This document shows positions 61,703 through 64,000 of a stretch of 64,000 nt of DNA, piece after piece. The translations under genes were made by a program, and so were the position numbers. How positions within the stretch are numbered: position 1 is the first letter of the stretch; each line of letters opens with the position of its first letter. The notes under the pieces are model-generated. The model saw only the letters and a program-made list of their open reading frames with translations, was not told the DNA's origin and did not search any database. Origin of the DNA: Heterobilharzia americana. Its lineage: Eukaryota > Platyhelminthes > Trematoda > Strigeidida > Schistosomatidae. The stretch covers positions 142,804,786-142,868,785 of the forward strand of contig OX104127.1 of NCBI GenBank assembly GCA_944470555.2, written 5' to 3'.

Positions 61703-61853
61703 AAGTGGCCTAATGGATAATGTTTTTTGGCGTCTGAAGTGATGTGTACGAGGTTCGAGTTTAAGTGAGAACAACACTCACACTGGGATTTAGGTACATC
61801 CAACTGACTAGTGATTTCTAAATGGGACGAAATGTGCATCCTGAATTCCTTTG
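61703..61853 (+). repeat. Smα SINE copy
   Basis: tRNA-like head (61705-61765; box A-like 'tggcctaatggataatg', box B-like 'gaggttcgagttt'), body, and hammerhead-like domain at 61797-61845. It is cut off by the RTE end that follows at 61857. Confidence 0.8.
61797..61845 (+). ncRNA. Hammerhead-like domain, CTAG core insertion
   Basis: ATCCAA, CTGACTAGTGAT, TTCTAAATGGGA, CGAAATGTGCATC, CTGAATTCC. Same 4-nt insertion as at 19416. Stem I now has mismatches as well. Confidence 0.7.
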
Positions 61854-61856
61854 CTC

Positions 61857-62485
61857 ATCATCATCATCATTATCAACATAGGACCAGGCATTACTGCGTA
61901 ACGGTCCGAGTTGCCACACCTCACGTCAGTTCATCAAGTAGAAAGGTAGTGAGGTGAAGAATGAAGATAAGTGAATGCAGTCAAAAAAAATATAAAGTAC
62001 GAGGAAAAAGGAAAGAGGAGTGACAAAATGGTGAGATTCGGTATAGCGTTGTTAAGATGAGGATAATGTGTGTATACATCTGCGCCACTGACTTCGGTTC
62101 TGAGCCATATCACCTAGGGTCTCCAACCACTGATTCCTCTTGTCCCGTGGACCCCAACCACCTAGTCTACATCGTCCTACATAGCTTAAACCAACAGTCA
62201 GAGACTTCATACATTGGTGTCATGTTTTAGTCTGGCCACCTCGGGCCTTTTTCCAGCCTGAACCCACCTCAGCCAACATTGTGTGACGAGGTAGACGGCG
62301 ACTAGGCATACGCAGTACGTGTCCCAACCATCTCAGTCAATGAAGGTTCACAACCTCGTCAACTGACTTACCTCTTCTCCCCAAAACTCTACACCTGACT
62401 TCTGCATTACTCACATGGTGACACCACGGAATACGTCCTATACTACGAAGGCAACGGTGGTCAAACACTTGAAGCCTTTGCTAGG
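61857..62485 (-). mobile_element. RTE 3' end (family of 55080-57775)
   Basis: Starts at its (GAT)n tail (seen as 'catcatcatcatcattatca') and reads back through the 3' UTR and the C-terminal RT. The - strand near 62280 and 62340 corresponds to the 'VGPGW' and 'LHRLR' regions of the + copy. Truncated at 62485, where another element begins. Confidence 0.8.
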
Positions 62486-62489
62486 ACAA

Positions 62490-64000
62490 ACTGCAGGGAG
62501 AAGTGGATTACTTACAATCGCTTATATCCTCTGATGTTTACCGTAATACTAGAGTAATTGCACTGCAAGAAACTTGGTTACATGAACTTTATGATGACAA
62601 TCTGATTTATCTGAATGATTTTAAAATTTTCCGTCAGGATCTATGTGGCTCTACTAAAAAAAAGTGGAGATGGAGTAGCTACCTTCATCAATACTCATTG
62701 GTATATTTCGAGTTACCTATGGTTCAAATTCTTAAATGACTACATAGATTGCATCACTGTAAAATGCCGCCCAAAACATTTGAACAAATATCACTTTATT
62801 TATATAACAAATATGTATGTGATACCTGGTTGCAGTTTCTCCAAACTATCCAACTTCTCTGATATATTCAGAAAATTCGTAACCCCTATACTCTGTGGTT
62901 CCCTGTCGATAATATGCGGTGATTTCAATTCTTGTGATCAAAGCTTTCTCAAAACTCTCGGTTATCAAGACCTTGTTAACTTCACAACACATGTGGATGC
63001 AATACTAGACTTGGTATTCATCAATAATACTGATATATATGGAACTCGAAAGAGATCCCCACTGTTCAGTTCAGATCATTATATTATACGTATTTTGCCC
63101 AAAATATATGGCAAACTACACAAAATAGCTTTCATATATAAGAAGATTGTACATAGAAACTATTCACTAAGTAACATACTTAATCTAAGAGAAAGGCTAC
63201 ACTGTACAGACTGGAATATATTTGACAGTGATGTTTTGAACGGCACTATTGATTGTGGGATATGTTCTTCCTGGATACCTGTCGCACCAATTAAAAAATG
63301 TTTCTACGCTTCAATCGTATACCTCCTCCTCAGTTTAAGAAACTAAGAAGAGAAAAAGAAAGACTATATAAAGTAAGTAATAAGGCTGGTGCTCGTCAAT
63401 TGAAAGTTTTAATTAGGTTGGTTTACTACATAACCAGAAACTCATGTCATTCAGTGGCTCTTCCGTCATGTAGAAACTTTTTAAAGACCTCACTGGTAGT
63501 AAACACCTTAGTAAAGAAGCACTTGTTGACGCCTGTGCTTAGAACAAATCGTTTATACGCCAACCCACATGTCCCATCCTTCTTTGTTTACCTATATTCA
63601 ATAAAGAATGTTGTCCAGAATTCACCACGAAAGATGTTTTCAAATGTCTCAAATCCCTGAACCCTTCACACAGTGCAGGTCCGGACAGTATGTCAAGCTT
63701 CGTATTCACGAAGTGTGCTGATATTTTATGCCATCCATTAGCTAACACGTTCAGTAGGTCGTTTTTAGAAAACACCATGCCAGCTGACTGGAAAGATATT
63801 AAGATAGTCCCCGTACCTTGTTAAAAAAGCTTGCCATAGCTCACACTGATCCGTGGGTTACAAAATGGCTGCATTCTTATTTTTCTGAAAGGAAACAGTA
63901 CACTATTCATAAAGGGATGCGCTCCACTTCATTGCTTACTGAAGCTGGTGTGCCTCAAGGTGCTGTACCTTCTTTTCTGTTTTCCTTTTTTTGCACGATT
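62490..64000 (+). mobile_element. Endonuclease/RT non-LTR element, internally deleted, runs off window
   Basis: Apurinic-type endonuclease: NTRVIALQETWLHELYDDNL (catalytic Glu), a frameshift at a run of A (62658-62663), GDGVATFINTHWYISS, LSIICGDFNSCDQSFLKTLG, VDAILDLVFINN, LFSSDHYIIRIL. RT then starts: LKSLNPSHSAGPDSMSSFVF and LANTFSRSFLENTMPADWKD. It jumps to DPWVTKWLHSYFSERKQYTI and TEAGVPQGAVPSFLF (63850-63980). The block with the first catalytic Asp (the 'D-KAFD' region) is missing at about 63825. Clade not assigned (CR1/jockey-like endonuclease). Confidence 0.75.

Noticed and set aside
1..64000. CRISPR arrays, rRNA genes, phage or plasmid functions
   Set aside because: None seen. Introns and retroelements show eukaryotic nuclear DNA.

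Overview
The window looks like nuclear DNA of a blood fluke (Schistosoma, species not resolved). Three things point there. It has many hammerhead-ribozyme repeats of two kinds: the S-mansoni-alpha (Smα) type tRNA-related SINE and the terminal repeat of Penelope-like elements (PLEs). It has abundant RTE- and CR1-type non-LTR retrotransposons. Its host genes have tiny introns of 35-50 bp. Nothing bacterial, viral or organellar is evident.

Three host genes can be read. (1) On the + strand, the C-terminal exons of a Slo-family (BK-like) potassium channel lie at 2283-2783, 10954-11039, 16720-16902 and 20608-20664; the 5' part is outside the window. (2) On the - strand, a complete BAG1-like Hsp70 co-chaperone gene (ubiquitin-like plus BAG domain, five exons, 201 aa) runs 26736-20873. 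It is tail-to-tail with the channel gene, with only 208 bp between the stop codons. (3) On the + strand at 60585-61331, an RRP7-like ribosome-biogenesis gene has three introns of 40, 47 and 50 bp. Almost everything else is mobile DNA sitting in the introns or between these genes.

Layout: 0.7-2.2 kb, Smα SINE copies. 3.1-6.7 kb, a decayed PLE with inverted and direct terminal repeats carrying hammerhead ribozymes. 8.3-10.5 kb, an inverted pair of PLE GIY-YIG ends. 12.4-13.0 kb, a back-to-back Smα hairpin. 13.5-16.2 kb, an RTE element and an inverted partial copy. 17.0-20.5 kb, PLE pieces, an Smα unit bounded by two ribozyme cleavage sites, and an inverted pair of ribozyme-bearing PLE repeats. 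20.9-26.7 kb, BAG1 with an inverted tRNA-like SINE pair and a 60-bp perfect palindrome in its introns. 26.9-36.3 kb, CR1-type elements all on the - strand, the best one (28.1-34.6 kb) split by a nested insertion whose removal restores the reading frame. 36.3-55 kb, old, heavily mutated DNA with scraps of CR1, Ty3/gypsy and RTE. 55.1-57.8 kb, another RTE. 58.3-58.9 kb, a PLE end. 60.6-61.3 kb, RRP7. 61.7-64 kb, an Smα SINE, an RTE 3' end and an endonuclease/RT element running off the edge.

The strongest unexplained pattern is structural. Unrelated repeat families (Smα, PLE repeat, PLE body, RTE, tRNA-like SINE) repeatedly occur as closely spaced inverted pairs in the first 22 kb, two of them with about 350-390 bp of apparently perfect identity inside more diverged copies. 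Both ribozyme families share the layout 'tRNA-like segment, then hammerhead with a self-complementary stem III'.
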